A stretch of DNA of 38,005 nucleotides from Actinomycetota bacterium (GCA_009726095.1 WLMZ01000020.1:1-38005); one strand, 5' to 3'. Positions 8,563 through 18,396 are shown, counted from the stretch's first letter. The notes: a model not told the origin generated them from the letters alone. Numbers and translations: made by a program.

Positions 8563-9023
8563 GCGTTGTCCTCCGCTGCGGGGTGTTCGCGTTCGCGGTG
8601 CTCGGCGCGGGCCGGGCGGCCATCGAGCCAGGTCTGCAGAATCACTGCAGCCGCCACCTTGTCGATGATCTTGCGACGCTCGGGCGCGCGTATGCCCCGG
8701 TCGATCAGAATCTGATCAGCGGTCACGGTGGTTCGCCGCTCATCGAAGGTCTCTACGGGCACGCCGACCACGGTAGCCAATGCCTTCGCCTCACGGATGG
8801 CAGCCTGCGCCGCCTTGCCGATGGAGCCGTCCATTGACAACGGCAGGCCGACCACGACCATCACGGCCTCTTCTTCGTCGAGAAGTTCCTTGACGCGCTG
8901 ATGGTCCGCCCGCCAGTTGCCACTGCGCTGCAGGACCACCAGCGGCGTGGCGATGGTGCCGCTGCTGTCACTCACGGCAACGCCGATACGCCGGCTGCCA
9001 AGATCGAGGGCGAGCACTCTCAC
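8559..9023 (-). CDS. ruvX: Holliday-junction resolvase-like protein RuvX/YqgF
   Basis: RNase H-fold protein of the YqgF family, linked to pre-16S rRNA 5'-end processing in E. coli and annotated as a resolvase. The 154 residues show RVLALDLGSRRIGVAVSD with the first acidic residue (D7), VVVGLPLSMDGS, the FDERRTT block and the closing DKVAAAVILQTWLDG with another acidic residue. I place the start at the GTG at 9023 because AGGTG lies six bases upstream and homologues begin MRVL. An in-frame GTG at 9032 adds three residues and is possible. It sits between alaS and mltG, a conserved actinobacterial order. Confidence 0.95.
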   Translation of the reverse strand: MRVLALDLGSRRIGVAVSDSSGTIATPLVVLQRSGNWRADHQRVKELLDEEEAVMVVVGLPLSMDGSIGKAAQAAIREAKALATVVGVPVETFDERRTTVTADQILIDRGIRAPERRKIIDKVAAAVILQTWLDGRPARAEHREREHPAAEDNA

Positions 9024-9045
9024 GATCGGCACCTGCCCAAACGGA

Positions 9046-11649
9046 TCACCGGTGAGTCGCAGCCTCTGTGGCTAGGCGCAGCGCCTCGTCGAGGCCATCG
9101 GGGTTCTTGCCGCCGGCCGTGGCGACATCACCTTTACCGCCGCCGCCACCACCCACAGCCTTGGCCGCGTCCTTGATCAGGTCGCCCGCCTGGCCACCAA
9201 AGGCGGGGGTCACTGCGGCCACCAGCGAGACGCCACCGGCCGAGGTGACGCCGCCAAGGACGACCGCCTCGATACCTGGCTGCTGGCGCACAGCGAGGGC
9301 AAGGTCGCGCAGGTCACCGGGGCCGAGGTCATCGACGCGACTCACCAACACACCGCCGACGGCCTGCGCCGCCAACTCGCCGGCCCGACCCATGGCGGCC
9401 TTGGCGCGCAGCACCTTGAGCTCGTCCTGTAGTGCCTTGATCTCGTCGAGCTTTCGTTGCACGCCATCGAGCAGGTCGCCAGCGGGTACGCCCACGAGCC
9501 GCGCTGCATCGGTGAGGATGCGATCTTCACGCTGCAGAAGCGCCACGCTGTTGTAACCGGTAACGGCTTCGATACGGCGAAGGTTCGAACCAATGGAGCT
9601 CTCGCCGATGATCTTGATGGTGCCGATGTCGCCGGTGGCCTTCACGTGCGTGCCTCCGCACAACTCCACCGAACTGCCGGCCTCGAGCACGCGGACGATG
9701 TCGCCGTACTTGTCGCCGAAGAACGCGATGGCACCGAGCGCGGTGGCCTCGTCCTTGGTGGTCTCGTACGAGCGCGCCGGCGAATTGACCAGCACCTCGG
9801 CGTTGGCGATCTGCTCGATCTGGGTGATCTCGTCGTCAGTGACGGCCGAGTAGTGGCTGAAGTCGAACCGCAAACGATCGGGGCCCACCAGCGAACCAGC
9901 CTGCTTCACGTGCTGGCCCAACACGCTGCGCAGCGCATGGTGCAGCACGTGGGTGCCCGTGTGGTTGCGGCGGATCGCATCGCGGCGCACGTCGTCGATG
10001 GTGGCAGTTGCCTGCTGCCCGGTGGTGATGGTGCCAGCGGTGATGCGCGCCGAGTGACGGCGCAGACCAGGCAGCGCAAACGTGGTGTCGATGACCTCGG
10101 CCACGCCGGTGTCGGTACGAATGGTGCCGGTGTCGCCCACCTGGCCGCCGGACTCGGCGTAGAACGGTGTGCGGTCGAGGAAGATCTCCACGGTGCCGTC
10201 GTCCACCGGCATGACGCCCAACACACGGGCCTCGGCGTGGCTCTGTACATAGCCGACGAACTCGGTGGCACCGAACTGCTCGCTCAGCTCGCGGTAGGCA
10301 TCGGTCTGGTCGTCGTCGACGGCGTTGGCCTTGCGACCGGCCTTTGCTCGTCGGCGCTGCTCGGCCATGTCGGTGTCGAAGCCGTCGCGATCGACCGCCA
10401 CGCCGCGCTCGCCGGCAATCTCCTCGGTGAGCTCGAGCGGAAACCCGTAGGTGTCGTGCAGCGTGAATGCCGTGGTGCCCATGAGCACCTTGTGATCCTT
10501 GGCGAGTTCGTCCTCGAGAATGATCAGGCCGGTCTTGAGGGTCTGACGAAAGCGTTCTTCTTCCTTGGTGAGCACGCCGACGATGAAGTCACGGTTCTTC
10601 ACAACATCGGGGTAGGCGCCACCCATGACATCGATCGCTGTCTCGACCAGGCCCGGCATGACCAAGCGCTCGGTGCCGAGCAGGTAGGCGTGACGGACGG
10701 CGCGGCGGATGATGCGACGCAGCACGTAGCCGCGCCCCTCGTTGCTGGGGAACACACCGTCGTTGACCAACATGGTGCTGCTGCGGGCGTGCTCGGCCAG
10801 CACGCGCAGGCTGAAGCTGTTCTTGTCGTCGTAATCGCCGGTGCGGTACGACTTGCCGGTCACCGACGACGCCTGGTCGATGAGGGGCTGCATGACGTCG
10901 GTCTCCCAGACGCTGTCCTTCCCCTGCACCAGGGCGAGGATGCGCTCGAGGCCCGCCCCGGTGTCGATGGACGGCTTCGGCAACGGTGTCCGTGTGCCAT
11001 CGGGCGCCTGGTTGAACTGCATGAACACGAGGTTCCAGAACTCCATGAACCGGTCGCCCTGGGGGTCGTTCAAGGGGCCGCCATCGGGCCCGAATGCGGG
11101 TCCGCGGTCGATATGCAGTTCGCTACACGGGCCACACGGACCGGTGTCGCCCATCTGCCAGAAGTTGTCCTTGTCACCGAGGCGCTGGATGCGACTCATC
11201 GGCACACCGACCTGATCGTGCCAGATCTGCTCGGCCTCGTCGTCGCTCTCGTGCACGGTGATCCAGATACGGTCGCCGTCGAGCCCGAAGACCTCGGTGA
11301 CGAGCTCCCAGCTCCACGGGATGGCATCGTTTTTGAAGTAGTCGCCGAAGCTGAAGTTGCCGAGCATTTCGAAGAACACGAGGTGCCGCTTGGTGCGCCC
11401 GACATCATCGAGGTCGTTGTGCTTACCACCGGCACGGGCGCACTTCTGCGCAGTGACGGCCCGCTTGAACGGAGGCGTCTCGTCGCCCACGAAGTACGAC
11501 TTGAAGGGCACCATGCCGGCCACCGTGAACAACACGGTGGGATCGTGTGGGATCAGGCTTGCCGATGCCACCGGAGTGTGACCGCGCTCGGCGAAGAAGG
11601 CGGTGTAGGCGTCGCGTAGCTGATTGGCGGTGGTGGGCGGCGTACTCAT
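9046..11649 (-). CDS. alaS: Alanyl-tRNA synthetase
   Basis: Class II synthetase charging tRNA-Ala. The 867-residue protein is complete. The catalytic domain starts near residue 30 (SLIPHDPTVLFTVAGM) and has motif 2 FFEMLGNFSFGDYFK (92-106). The editing domain has the metal-binding HTGTHVLHH and CGGTHVKATGDIG. A Gly/Ala-rich C-terminal DHHA1-type domain includes the run GGGGGGKGDVATAGG. It is first gene of the alaS-ruvX-mltG-aroECKB run. Only 74 bases separate it from the divergent cysteine-rich gene, so no room exists for a T-box leader. Confidence 0.98.
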   Translation of the reverse strand: MSTPPTTANQLRDAYTAFFAERGHTPVASASLIPHDPTVLFTVAGMVPFKSYFVGDETPPFKRAVTAQKCARAGGKHNDLDDVGRTKRHLVFFEMLGNFSFGDYFKNDAIPWSWELVTEVFGLDGDRIWITVHESDDEAEQIWHDQVGVPMSRIQRLGDKDNFWQMGDTGPCGPCSELHIDRGPAFGPDGGPLNDPQGDRFMEFWNLVFMQFNQAPDGTRTPLPKPSIDTGAGLERILALVQGKDSVWETDVMQPLIDQASSVTGKSYRTGDYDDKNSFSLRVLAEHARSSTMLVNDGVFPSNEGRGYVLRRIIRRAVRHAYLLGTERLVMPGLVETAIDVMGGAYPDVVKNRDFIVGVLTKEEERFRQTLKTGLIILEDELAKDHKVLMGTTAFTLHDTYGFPLELTEEIAGERGVAVDRDGFDTDMAEQRRRAKAGRKANAVDDDQTDAYRELSEQFGATEFVGYVQSHAEARVLGVMPVDDGTVEIFLDRTPFYAESGGQVGDTGTIRTDTGVAEVIDTTFALPGLRRHSARITAGTITTGQQATATIDDVRRDAIRRNHTGTHVLHHALRSVLGQHVKQAGSLVGPDRLRFDFSHYSAVTDDEITQIEQIANAEVLVNSPARSYETTKDEATALGAIAFFGDKYGDIVRVLEAGSSVELCGGTHVKATGDIGTIKIIGESSIGSNLRRIEAVTGYNSVALLQREDRILTDAARLVGVPAGDLLDGVQRKLDEIKALQDELKVLRAKAAMGRAGELAAQAVGGVLVSRVDDLGPGDLRDLALAVRQQPGIEAVVLGGVTSAGGVSLVAAVTPAFGGQAGDLIKDAAKAVGGGGGGKGDVATAGGKNPDGLDEALRLATEAATHR

Positions 11650-11658
11650 GGTCCGAGC

Positions 11659-11664
11659 AGCCTA
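11659..11664 (-). promoter_or_regulatory. Candidate -10 box for the alaS-aro operon
   Basis: The minus strand reads TAGGCT (TANNNT) nine bases before the alaS ATG, giving a leader of at most about three bases. There is no ribosome site in front of alaS, which agrees with a leaderless or nearly leaderless transcript. Confidence 0.4.
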
Positions 11665-11711
11665 CCCTGCAGGTCTGTCGCTGAATCTGGTGCTTTTGTC
11701 GCCTCGGCCGC

Positions 11712-11717
11712 TACCTT
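11712..11717 (+). promoter_or_regulatory. Candidate -10 box, leaderless, for the cysteine-rich protein
   Basis: TACCTT is followed by six bases and then the GTG at 11724. No Shine-Dalgarno sequence is present. The box is back to back with the alaS box about 50 bases away on the other strand. Confidence 0.5.
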
Positions 11718-11723
11718 CGTGGC

Positions 11724-12449
11724 GTGGCCCGACCAGACGACCTGCACGAGTACATCAGCTTCGAAGATCCCGCCGAGCAGCGCACCTGGGTCTTCGACGC
11801 CACGTTCCTGAGGTCGAACTGGAACTGCATCTGGGGCAACGGATGCAAGGGCATCCTCCACGAGGATGCCGAGCATCTGCAGCAGGGATGCTGCAGCTAC
11901 GGCGCGCACTTCATTGATGACGCCGATGTACAGACCGTCGTCGAGAGCTCAGCGCGCCTGTCGCCCGATCAGTGGCAGTTCCATGCCGAGGGCCACGACG
12001 GCGGATGGACGGCCATCGACCCCGATGGCACCACCACCACTCGGGTCATCGATGGTGCCTGCATCTTCCTGAATCGTCCCGGCTTCCCCGGCGGGGCGGG
12101 CTGTTCTCTGCACAGCGCAGCGTTGGCTGTCGGTGAACGGCCGCTCGATTGGAAGCCCGATGTCTGCTGGCAGCTTCCGCTGCGCCTGCACGAGGACACC
12201 GACATCCACGGCCATGTCACGAGCACACTGCGCGAATGGAAACGCCGCGACTGGGGCGAGGGTGGCACCGACTTCCACTGGTGGTGCACCGAGAGCAGCG
12301 ACGCCTTCACCGGCAAGCAGAAGGCGTATCAGTACCTGCGCGACGAGATCATCGAATTCACTGGTCCCGACGTGTACGACCTGCTCGTCAAGCAACTCGA
12401 GAAGACACGCAGCACCCCCCTGCCGCATCCGGCGGTGCGGCGCAAATAG
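11724..12449 (+). CDS. Cysteine-rich protein, YkgJ/DUF3109-like putative metal-cluster protein
   Basis: A 241-residue cytosolic protein without signal or membrane segment. Cysteines are arranged in clusters: C35, C41 (CKG), C56-C57 (GCCSYG), C113 (ACIFLNR), C127 (GCSLH), C148 (KPDVCWQLPLR) and one near 188 (WWCTES). The CKG...CCS and KPxxCxxxPL pattern resembles the YkgJ (CxxxCxxCC) and DUF3109 families, thought to bind zinc or an iron-sulfur cluster; their function is not settled, and I do not assign one. The GTG start is chosen because the -10 box sits exactly six bases upstream. It stands alone: divergent from alaS, convergent with the Lys-tail protein. Confidence 0.75.
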   Translation: MARPDDLHEYISFEDPAEQRTWVFDATFLRSNWNCIWGNGCKGILHEDAEHLQQGCCSYGAHFIDDADVQTVVESSARLSPDQWQFHAEGHDGGWTAIDPDGTTTTRVIDGACIFLNRPGFPGGAGCSLHSAALAVGERPLDWKPDVCWQLPLRLHEDTDIHGHVTSTLREWKRRDWGEGGTDFHWWCTESSDAFTGKQKAYQYLRDEIIEFTGPDVYDLLVKQLEKTRSTPLPHPAVRRK

Positions 12450-12527
12450 CACCGGGCATGGACCATGTGAATGCTGAGCGCAGCACAACCGCGCGCACAG
12501 CACTCACCATGGAACAACTGCTGACTC

Positions 12528-12546
12528 GCCGCCCGAGGTGGGCGGC
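12528..12546. terminator. GC-rich hairpin between convergent genes
   Basis: GCCGCCC and GGGCGGC form a perfect 7-bp stem around GAGGT in the 104-base gap between two convergent genes. There is no T tract on either strand, so it would be an atypical (stem-only) terminator if it works at all. Confidence 0.35.
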
Positions 12547-12553
12547 ACCGATC

Positions 12554-13021
12554 TCAGGCGGCGCGCGTCGCGACAGCGCGCGTGACCGGGGTCTTCTTTG
12601 CCGCGGTCTTGTTTGCCGCGGTCTTCTTTGCTGGGGTCTTCTTTGCTGCGGTCTTCTTTGCCGGAGCCTGTTTGACCGGGACCTGCGTTGCAACGACCCG
12701 CTTGGCAGGAGTCAACCTGGCCGATGGCTTCGCAGCGGTCTTGTTGGCCGGCGCCTTCTTCATCGGCGAGAACTCAGCCACCCGCCGGGCCAGATGCTCG
12801 ACCTCGCGGCGCAGGGTCACGACCTGATCGCGCAGTTCCTTGTCGACGGTCTCGACAAGGCGATCTGTCGCCTTCTCGCCACGATCCAGGAACGACTTGA
12901 TCCGACGGTCGAGCTGCCTGATCTGGTCCTCGACATCTTTGGCGATGCGCTCGGACGCCTTACTGAGACGATCAAACATTTGGTCGAACACTTCGGGCGT
13001 GTACGTCTTCGGGGTGGTCAT
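12554..13021 (-). CDS. Coiled-coil protein with histone-like Lys/Ala tail (PhaF-like architecture)
   Basis: A 155-residue protein in two parts. Residues about 10-88 are helical and charged with heptad-like spacing (LSKASERIAKDVEDQIRQL and onward), suggesting a coiled coil or phasin-like helix bundle. Residues about 90-155 are a basic tail of KKTAAKKTPAKKTAANKT type, like histone H1 and the tail of Pseudomonas PhaF, which ties polyester granules to DNA. Binding of nucleic acid by the tail is a fair inference; a granule role is only a guess, as no PHA gene is in the window. The ATG start has AAGGAGG five bases upstream, among the strongest ribosome sites here, suggesting an abundant protein. 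The tail is encoded by tandem 15-bp repeats. Confidence 0.75.
   Translation of the reverse strand: MTTPKTYTPEVFDQMFDRLSKASERIAKDVEDQIRQLDRRIKSFLDRGEKATDRLVETVDKELRDQVVTLRREVEHLARRVAEFSPMKKAPANKTAAKPSARLTPAKRVVATQVPVKQAPAKKTAAKKTPAKKTAANKTAAKKTPVTRAVATRAA
12591..12665 (-). repeat. Five tandem 15-bp repeats coding for the Lys/Ala tail
   Basis: Five direct units with consensus gtcttctttgccgcg on the + strand, at 12591, 12606, 12621, 12636 and 12651, differing at one to three positions. Each encodes a K-T/N-A-A-K type pentapeptide on the minus strand. Such in-frame repeats can gain or lose units by slippage. Confidence 0.9.
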
Positions 13022-13026
13022 GGGGG

Positions 13027-13033
13027 CCTCCTT
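13027..13033 (-). promoter_or_regulatory. Strong ribosome binding site of the Lys-tail protein
   Basis: The minus strand reads AAGGAGG five bases before the ATG at 13021. This fixes the start and contrasts with the many starts here that have no ribosome site. Confidence 0.85.
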
Positions 13034-13047
13034 GGAGGGTCTCGGTA

Positions 13048-13064
13048 CCTACCATCACGGTAGG
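13048..13064. promoter_or_regulatory. Inverted repeat overlapping a possible -10 box
   Basis: CCTACC and GGTAGG flank five bases (ATCAC), a perfect 6-bp inverted repeat. On the minus strand the right arm and spacer contain TACCGT (13062-13057), a TANNNT box about 36 bases upstream of the Lys-tail protein start. A repressor or activator site over the promoter is possible. Confidence 0.35.
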
Positions 13065-13128
13065 ACCGGACCCGCTCGGGCGTCAGGGGACAAGGTCCCG
13101 ATTCACCCGCCCACAAGCCCTCATTCGC

Positions 13129-14958
13129 CTACTTGACCTTCTTGTTCGCCTTCCGACGATCTTCGAGTGCCAGATGCTTCTTGCGAATGCGGATGTTCTT
13201 CGGTGTGACCTCGACGAGCTCGTCGTCGGCGATCCACTCGATCGCGGTCTCAAGGCTGTGGATCTTCGGCGAAGGCAGCTTGACGGCATCGTCATGGCTG
13301 TGCGTACGAATGTTGTTCTTCTCCTTGGGACGAACGGCGTTGACCACCATCTCGTCCTCGCGGGCGCATTCGCCCACAACCATGCCCTCGTACACCTGCT
13401 CGCCGGGTGCAATGAAGAACTGGCCGCTGAGCTGCAGCTTGTCGAGCGCGTAGCCGGTGGACTGACCGATGCGGTCGGCCACCATCGCGCCGCCACGGGA
13501 GTCGGGCATCTCGCCGCTCCAGGGCATCCAGCCGAGGTGGTGCTGATGCAGCAGCGCCGTGCCGCGGGTGGCGGTCATCAGCAGCGAACGGAAGCCAATG
13601 AGCCCACGGCTCGGGCATTCGAAGGTGACAATGGTGCGGCCGGCATCGCCGGAGCGCAGGTCGGTGATACGGCCCTTGCGGGGCGCGAGCTCCTGGGTGA
13701 TGGTGCCGACGTGCTCGTCGGGGACGTCGCAGACGCCACGTTCCTGCGGCTCGAAACGCTTGCCGTTGACCTCTTTGGTGATGACCTCGGGCCGGCTGAC
13801 CTGCAACTCGTAGCCCTCGCGGCGCATCGACTCGATGAGCACAGCCAATTGCAACTCGCCACGGCCAGCGACCTCGATGATGTCGGGCGAACCGGTCTCG
13901 AACAGCTTGATCGACACGTTGCCGAGCAGTTCCTTCTCGAGGCGCTCGACGAGATGGCGGCTGGTGAGGTACTTGCCGTCCTTGCCGGCGAACGGCGAGG
14001 TGTTGACACCGAAGGTCATGCGCAGCACGGGCTCGTCGACCATCAGGCGGGGCAGCGCAATGGGCGTCTCGACCGAGGCGATGGTGTCGCCGATCTCCAC
14101 CTCGGGGAAGCCGGCAACCACGAACAGGTCACCGGCAGAGAGCTCCTGCACCTCGTTGCGGCTGACGCCCTCAAAGGCCATCAACTGGCTGAGGCGACGC
14201 TTCAACGGGGGCTGGCCCTCGCCGAACTCCTCTTCGAGCAGGGCAACGGTGTCGCCACGGCGCATCACGCCGTTGACGACGCGGCCGATGGCGAGACGAC
14301 CAAGGTATTCGCTGGCATCGAGCGTGGTGACCATGGCCTGCAACGGCGCCGTGGGATCGCCCAGCGGCGCCGGGATGGTCTCGATGATGGTGTCGAGCAA
14401 CGACGACAGGTCGGCATCGGGAGCGGGCATACCGATACCGCGCATCGAGCGGCCCTCGCGGGCCACGGCTGAGATGACCTGGAAATCAATGTGTTCGTCG
14501 CCGGCATCGAGATCGATGAACAGCTGATAGACCTCGTCAAGGACCTCTTCGGGGCGGGCATCGCCACGATCGACCTTGTTGATGATGACAATCGCGGGCA
14601 GATCCAGCGCAAGGGCCTTCTGCAGCACGTAGCGCGTCTGGGGCAACGGGCCCTCGGCGGCATCGACGAGCAGCAGGACGCCATCGACCATGGTGAGGGC
14701 GCGTTCCACTTCACCACCGAAGTCGGCGTGACCAGGGGTGTCGACCAGGTTGATCTTGACACCCTTCCAGTTGATGGAGGCGGCCTTGGCAAGAATGGTG
14801 ATGCCACGCTCGCGCTCTTGGTCGTTGCTGTCCATCACGCGGTCCACGACGGCCTGGTGAGCGGCGAAGGTACCAGTGGCGCGCAGCAACGCGTCAACGA
14901 GGGTGGTCTTGCCGTGATCGACGTGCGCGACAAGGGCGATATTTCGTAATTGAGTCAT
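13129..14958 (-). CDS. typA: Ribosome-associated GTPase TypA/BipA
   Basis: Translational GTPase of the EF-G type, involved in ribosome assembly and stress or low-temperature growth (family knowledge). The 609-residue protein has G1 AHVDHGKTT (11-19), the switch region [11 protein letters not shown] (48-58), G3 DTPGH (73-77) and G4 NKVD (127-130). The C-terminal part carries the BipA-specific [19 protein letters not shown] segment and a basic end ([20 protein letters not shown]). Length is typical. The 87-base gap upstream separates it from the small acidic protein in the same direction. Confidence 0.98.
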   Translation of the reverse strand: MTQLRNIALVAHVDHGKTTLVDALLRATGTFAAHQAVVDRVMDSNDQERERGITILAKAASINWKGVKINLVDTPGHADFGGEVERALTMVDGVLLLVDAAEGPLPQTRYVLQKALALDLPAIVIINKVDRGDARPEEVLDEVYQLFIDLDAGDEHIDFQVISAVAREGRSMRGIGMPAPDADLSSLLDTIIETIPAPLGDPTAPLQAMVTTLDASEYLGRLAIGRVVNGVMRRGDTVALLEEEFGEGQPPLKRRLSQLMAFEGVSRNEVQELSAGDLFVVAGFPEVEIGDTIASVETPIALPRLMVDEPVLRMTFGVNTSPFAGKDGKYLTSRHLVERLEKELLGNVSIKLFETGSPDIIEVAGRGELQLAVLIESMRREGYELQVSRPEVITKEVNGKRFEPQERGVCDVPDEHVGTITQELAPRKGRITDLRSGDAGRTIVTFECPSRGLIGFRSLLMTATRGTALLHQHHLGWMPWSGEMPDSRGGAMVADRIGQSTGYALDKLQLSGQFFIAPGEQVYEGMVVGECAREDEMVVNAVRPKEKNNIRTHSHDDAVKLPSPKIHSLETAIEWIADDELVEVTPKNIRIRKKHLALEDRRKANKKVK

Positions 14959-15045
14959 GGTCCGGGGGTTTCGTTGATACCGAAATACTGAAACGGGGGC
15001 CTCAGCGCGGCAGGCGATAGTGAAATGTTGATTCGAACTGCAGGT

Positions 15046-15234
15046 TCAGTCTTCGGGCTCTTCGTCGTCGTCATCATCGAAGGTAACGCCGTACTTCTCC
15101 GCTAACGCGGCGTACTCATCGTCTTCGGTACGAGGACGTTCTTCATTGCCAGCAAATCCCAGATCTAATGCGCTGGGACCAGCTTGCTTGAGCTTTCGCG
15201 CTTCTTCAAAGCGACGATGACGACCCTTCTTCAC
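15046..15234 (-). CDS. Small protein with basic head and acidic tail, function unknown
   Basis: A 62-residue protein. The first 17 residues are very basic (MKKGRHRRFEEARKLKQ); the end is a run of Asp/Glu (DDDDDEEPED). No membrane segment or Cys. The GTG start has GGAG seven bases upstream. I do not recognise the family. The polar charge layout is seen in small ribosome- or nucleoid-linked proteins, but that is only a hint. It lies between korB and typA on the same strand, and a perfect palindrome lies 46 bases upstream of its start. Confidence 0.65.
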   Translation of the reverse strand: MKKGRHRRFEEARKLKQAGPSALDLGFAGNEERPRTEDDEYAALAEKYGVTFDDDDDEEPED

Positions 15235-15280
15235 GGCAGGGCTCCGAACCTAGAGAGATAACATCGGGCGCAATCCTACC

Positions 15281-15297
15281 CGTTGCATGATGCAACG
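15281..15297. promoter_or_regulatory. Perfect 17-base palindrome, possible operator
   Basis: CGTTGCAT-G-ATGCAACG: two perfect 8-base arms around one base. It sits between the korB stop and the start of the 62-residue protein. No T tract follows on either strand, so an operator is more likely than a terminator. It is unusually AT-balanced for the surrounding DNA. Confidence 0.45.
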
Positions 15298-15363
15298 AGA
15301 CGGATCGCGAACCGGTCTGCCGGTGATTTCCGGGCGATATCCCAGCTCAGGGCACCCCGCTGG

Positions 15364-16406
<1,043 letters not shown>

Positions 16407-16407
<1 letters not shown>

Positions 16408-18305
16408 CAGGCAGCTCCCTTTTCGCTACTGTGCACGGCGGCCAGCGCTGTGTCGATGGCCGTCTCCAACTCCTTCGAGGTGAAGGGCAGGCCCTGCACC
16501 TTGCTCACTGCCTGTGCGTCCACCAGGTAGTCGGCCCGCACGATGCGGCACAACTGGCCGAGGTTCAGCTCGGGCACCAGCACCCTGGGGAATGACCGCA
16601 GCACGTCGCCGAGGTTCGCAGGCAGCGGGCTGAGATGGGTGAGGTGCACCCACGCAACCTTCTTGCCGCTGCGGCGGGTGCGCTGGACCGCAGCGTCGAT
16701 GGCCGCCCAGGTGGAACCCCAGCCAAGTATGCACACATCGGCATCGGCATCGCCGACGATCTCGGCGGGCGGAATATCGGCGGCAATACCGGCGATCTTC
16801 GCCGCCCGAAGGTGCACCATCGTCTCGTGGTTGGCCGGCGTGTAGTTGATGTCGCCGCTGCCGTCCTGCTTCTCGAGCCCACCCACGCGGTGCATCAATC
16901 CGGGCGTACCGGGGATGGCCCATGGCCGGGCGAGCGTCTCGGGATCGCGCAGATACGGCCAGTATTCGTCGGTGCCGTCGGGGGCGACGTGGTTGAAGCC
17001 CTCTTGGAACTCGACGGAGATATCGGGCAACGACTCCACATCGGGCAGCAGCCACGGCTCGGAGCCGTTGGCGATGTAGCCGTCGGACAGCAAGATGACC
17101 GGCGTGCGGTACTTCAGCGCAATACGCGCCGCCTCGATGGCGGCATGGAAACAATGGCTCGGGCTGTACGCCGCAACGATCGGCAACGGAGCCTCCGAAT
17201 GGCGTCCGTACATGGCGATGTTCAGGTCTGCTGCCTCGGTCTTGGTGGGCAGGCCGGTAGACGGGCCACCACGCTGGATATCAATGAGCAACATCGGCAG
17301 CTCGAGCGACACCGCCAGGCTGAGCGTCTCGCTCTTCAGTGCAAGTCCGGGGCCGCTGGTGGTGGTGACCCCGAGGTGCCCCGCGAATGCAGCGCCGAGG
17401 GCCATACCCGCTGCAGCGATCTCGTCCTCGGCCTGCACGGTTCGAACACCGAAATGCTTGCTCTTGGAAAGTTCGTGGAGAATGTCGGACGCGGGCGTGA
17501 TCGGGTAGCTACCGAGGAACACCGGCAACTTCGCGAGTTGGCCGGCAGCAACCAGACCCCAGGCAAGGGCCACGTTGCCGGTGATGTTGGTGTACTCGCC
17601 GGGCGGCATGTGCGCCGACAGCACCTGAAACGGGTGGTCGAACAACTCGGTGGTCTCACCGAAGTGGTAGCCGGCGTTGAACGCTGCTGTGTTGGCGCTG
17701 CGGACCAGGTCGTCGTTGAAGCGCGACGTGATCCATTCCAGCGTTGGCTCGCGCGGTCGCGAGAACAGCCACGAGATCATGCCGAGCGCGAAGAAGTTCT
17801 TGGATCGTTCGGCATCGCGCGGCTTCACCCCGAGCGAGGCGGTTGCCTCGATGGTGAGCGAGGTCATCGGCACCTCCACAACGCGATAGTTGACGAGCGA
17901 ATCGTCGTCGAGCGGATTGGTGTCGTAGCCCACCTTGGCCAGATCGCGCTCGACGAACGCGTCGCGATTCACGATGATGAGACCCCCCTGCTCGAGACGG
18001 CCGAGGTCGGCCTTCAGCGCGGCGGGGTTCATCGCCACCAGCACGCTGGGCGCATCGCCCGGGGTGGTGATGTCGTGGTTGGCTATCTGCACCTGAAAGC
18101 TGGACACGCCGTTGACGGTTCCCGCTGGAGCCCGAATCTCGGCCGGGAAATCGGGCAGGGTGGACAGGTCGTTGCCGAAGATGGCGCTGGCCGACGTGAA
18201 CCGGTCGCCGGTGAGCTGCATGCCGTCGCCAGAGTCCCCGGCGAAACGGACCACCACGCGGCTGATCGTCTCCGGAGCGGACTTGCGCTCTGCGATGTCG
18301 GTCAT
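16407..18305 (-). CDS. korA: 2-oxoacid:ferredoxin oxidoreductase, fused gamma-alpha subunit
   Basis: A 632-residue subunit: N-terminal gamma domain (RFAGDSGDGMQLTGDRF, then AGTVNGVSSFQVQIA) fused to the pyruvate-ferredoxin oxidoreductase alpha domain (SYPITPASDILHELSK, QAEDEIAAAGMALGAAFAG, TTSGPGLALKSE). This fused arrangement is typical of actinobacterial KorA/OorA. I start at ATG 18305, which has AAGGGAGG seven bases upstream; the same frame stays open to 18368 but that extra stretch is unlike any KorA N-terminus. Together with korB it forms a two-gene unit; the ferredoxin partner is not in the window. Divergent from the GH13 gene. Confidence 0.95.
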
Positions 18306-18312
18306 TGGGACG

Positions 18313-18320
18313 CCTCCCTT
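18313..18320 (-). promoter_or_regulatory. Ribosome binding site deciding the korA start
   Basis: AAGGGAGG on the minus strand, seven bases before ATG 18305. It selects this ATG over the upstream in-frame start at 18368. Confidence 0.85.
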
Positions 18321-18352
18321 ACCGGACGAGCTCAAGCACGCCCTCGTTCTGA

Positions 18353-18358
18353 ACCATA
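18353..18358 (-). promoter_or_regulatory. Candidate -10 box for korAB
   Basis: Minus strand TATGGT (TANNNT, 4 of 6 to TATAAT). It would give a leader of about 40 bases that includes the ribosome site. It lies 26 bases from the divergent GH13 -10 box, so the two promoters overlap in their upstream regions. Confidence 0.4.
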
Positions 18359-18384
18359 CACCCACCAACGCGCAGCGCCAGACC

Positions 18385-18390
18385 TACCAT
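18385..18390 (+). promoter_or_regulatory. Candidate -10 box, leaderless, for GH13-parA
   Basis: TACCAT followed by exactly six bases and ATG 18397. No ribosome site precedes the ATG. Confidence 0.5.
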
Positions 18391-18396
18391 CGGGGC

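Noticed and set aside
9457-11619. A 720-codon open frame on + strand opposite alaS
   Set aside because: Antisense of a certain gene in high-GC DNA, where third-position G/C removes stops. Translation is low-complexity and matches no family.
11650-11723. A T-box or other leader in front of alaS
   Set aside because: Only 74 bases separate alaS from the divergent gene, and a -10 box sits next to the start codon.
12591-12665. Regular short repeats considered as a CRISPR array
   Set aside because: Units are 15 bp, without spacers, in frame, and code for the Lys/Ala tail.
13174-14472. A 432-codon open frame opposite typA
   Set aside because: Shadow of typA; composition rich in His, Arg and Ala with no motif.
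15046-15234. Toxin-antitoxin member
   Set aside because: Single small gene without overlapping partner and no toxin or antitoxin motif.
18305-18368. Longer korA form starting at 18368
   Set aside because: The extra 21 residues lack similarity, and AAGGGAGG precedes ATG 18305.
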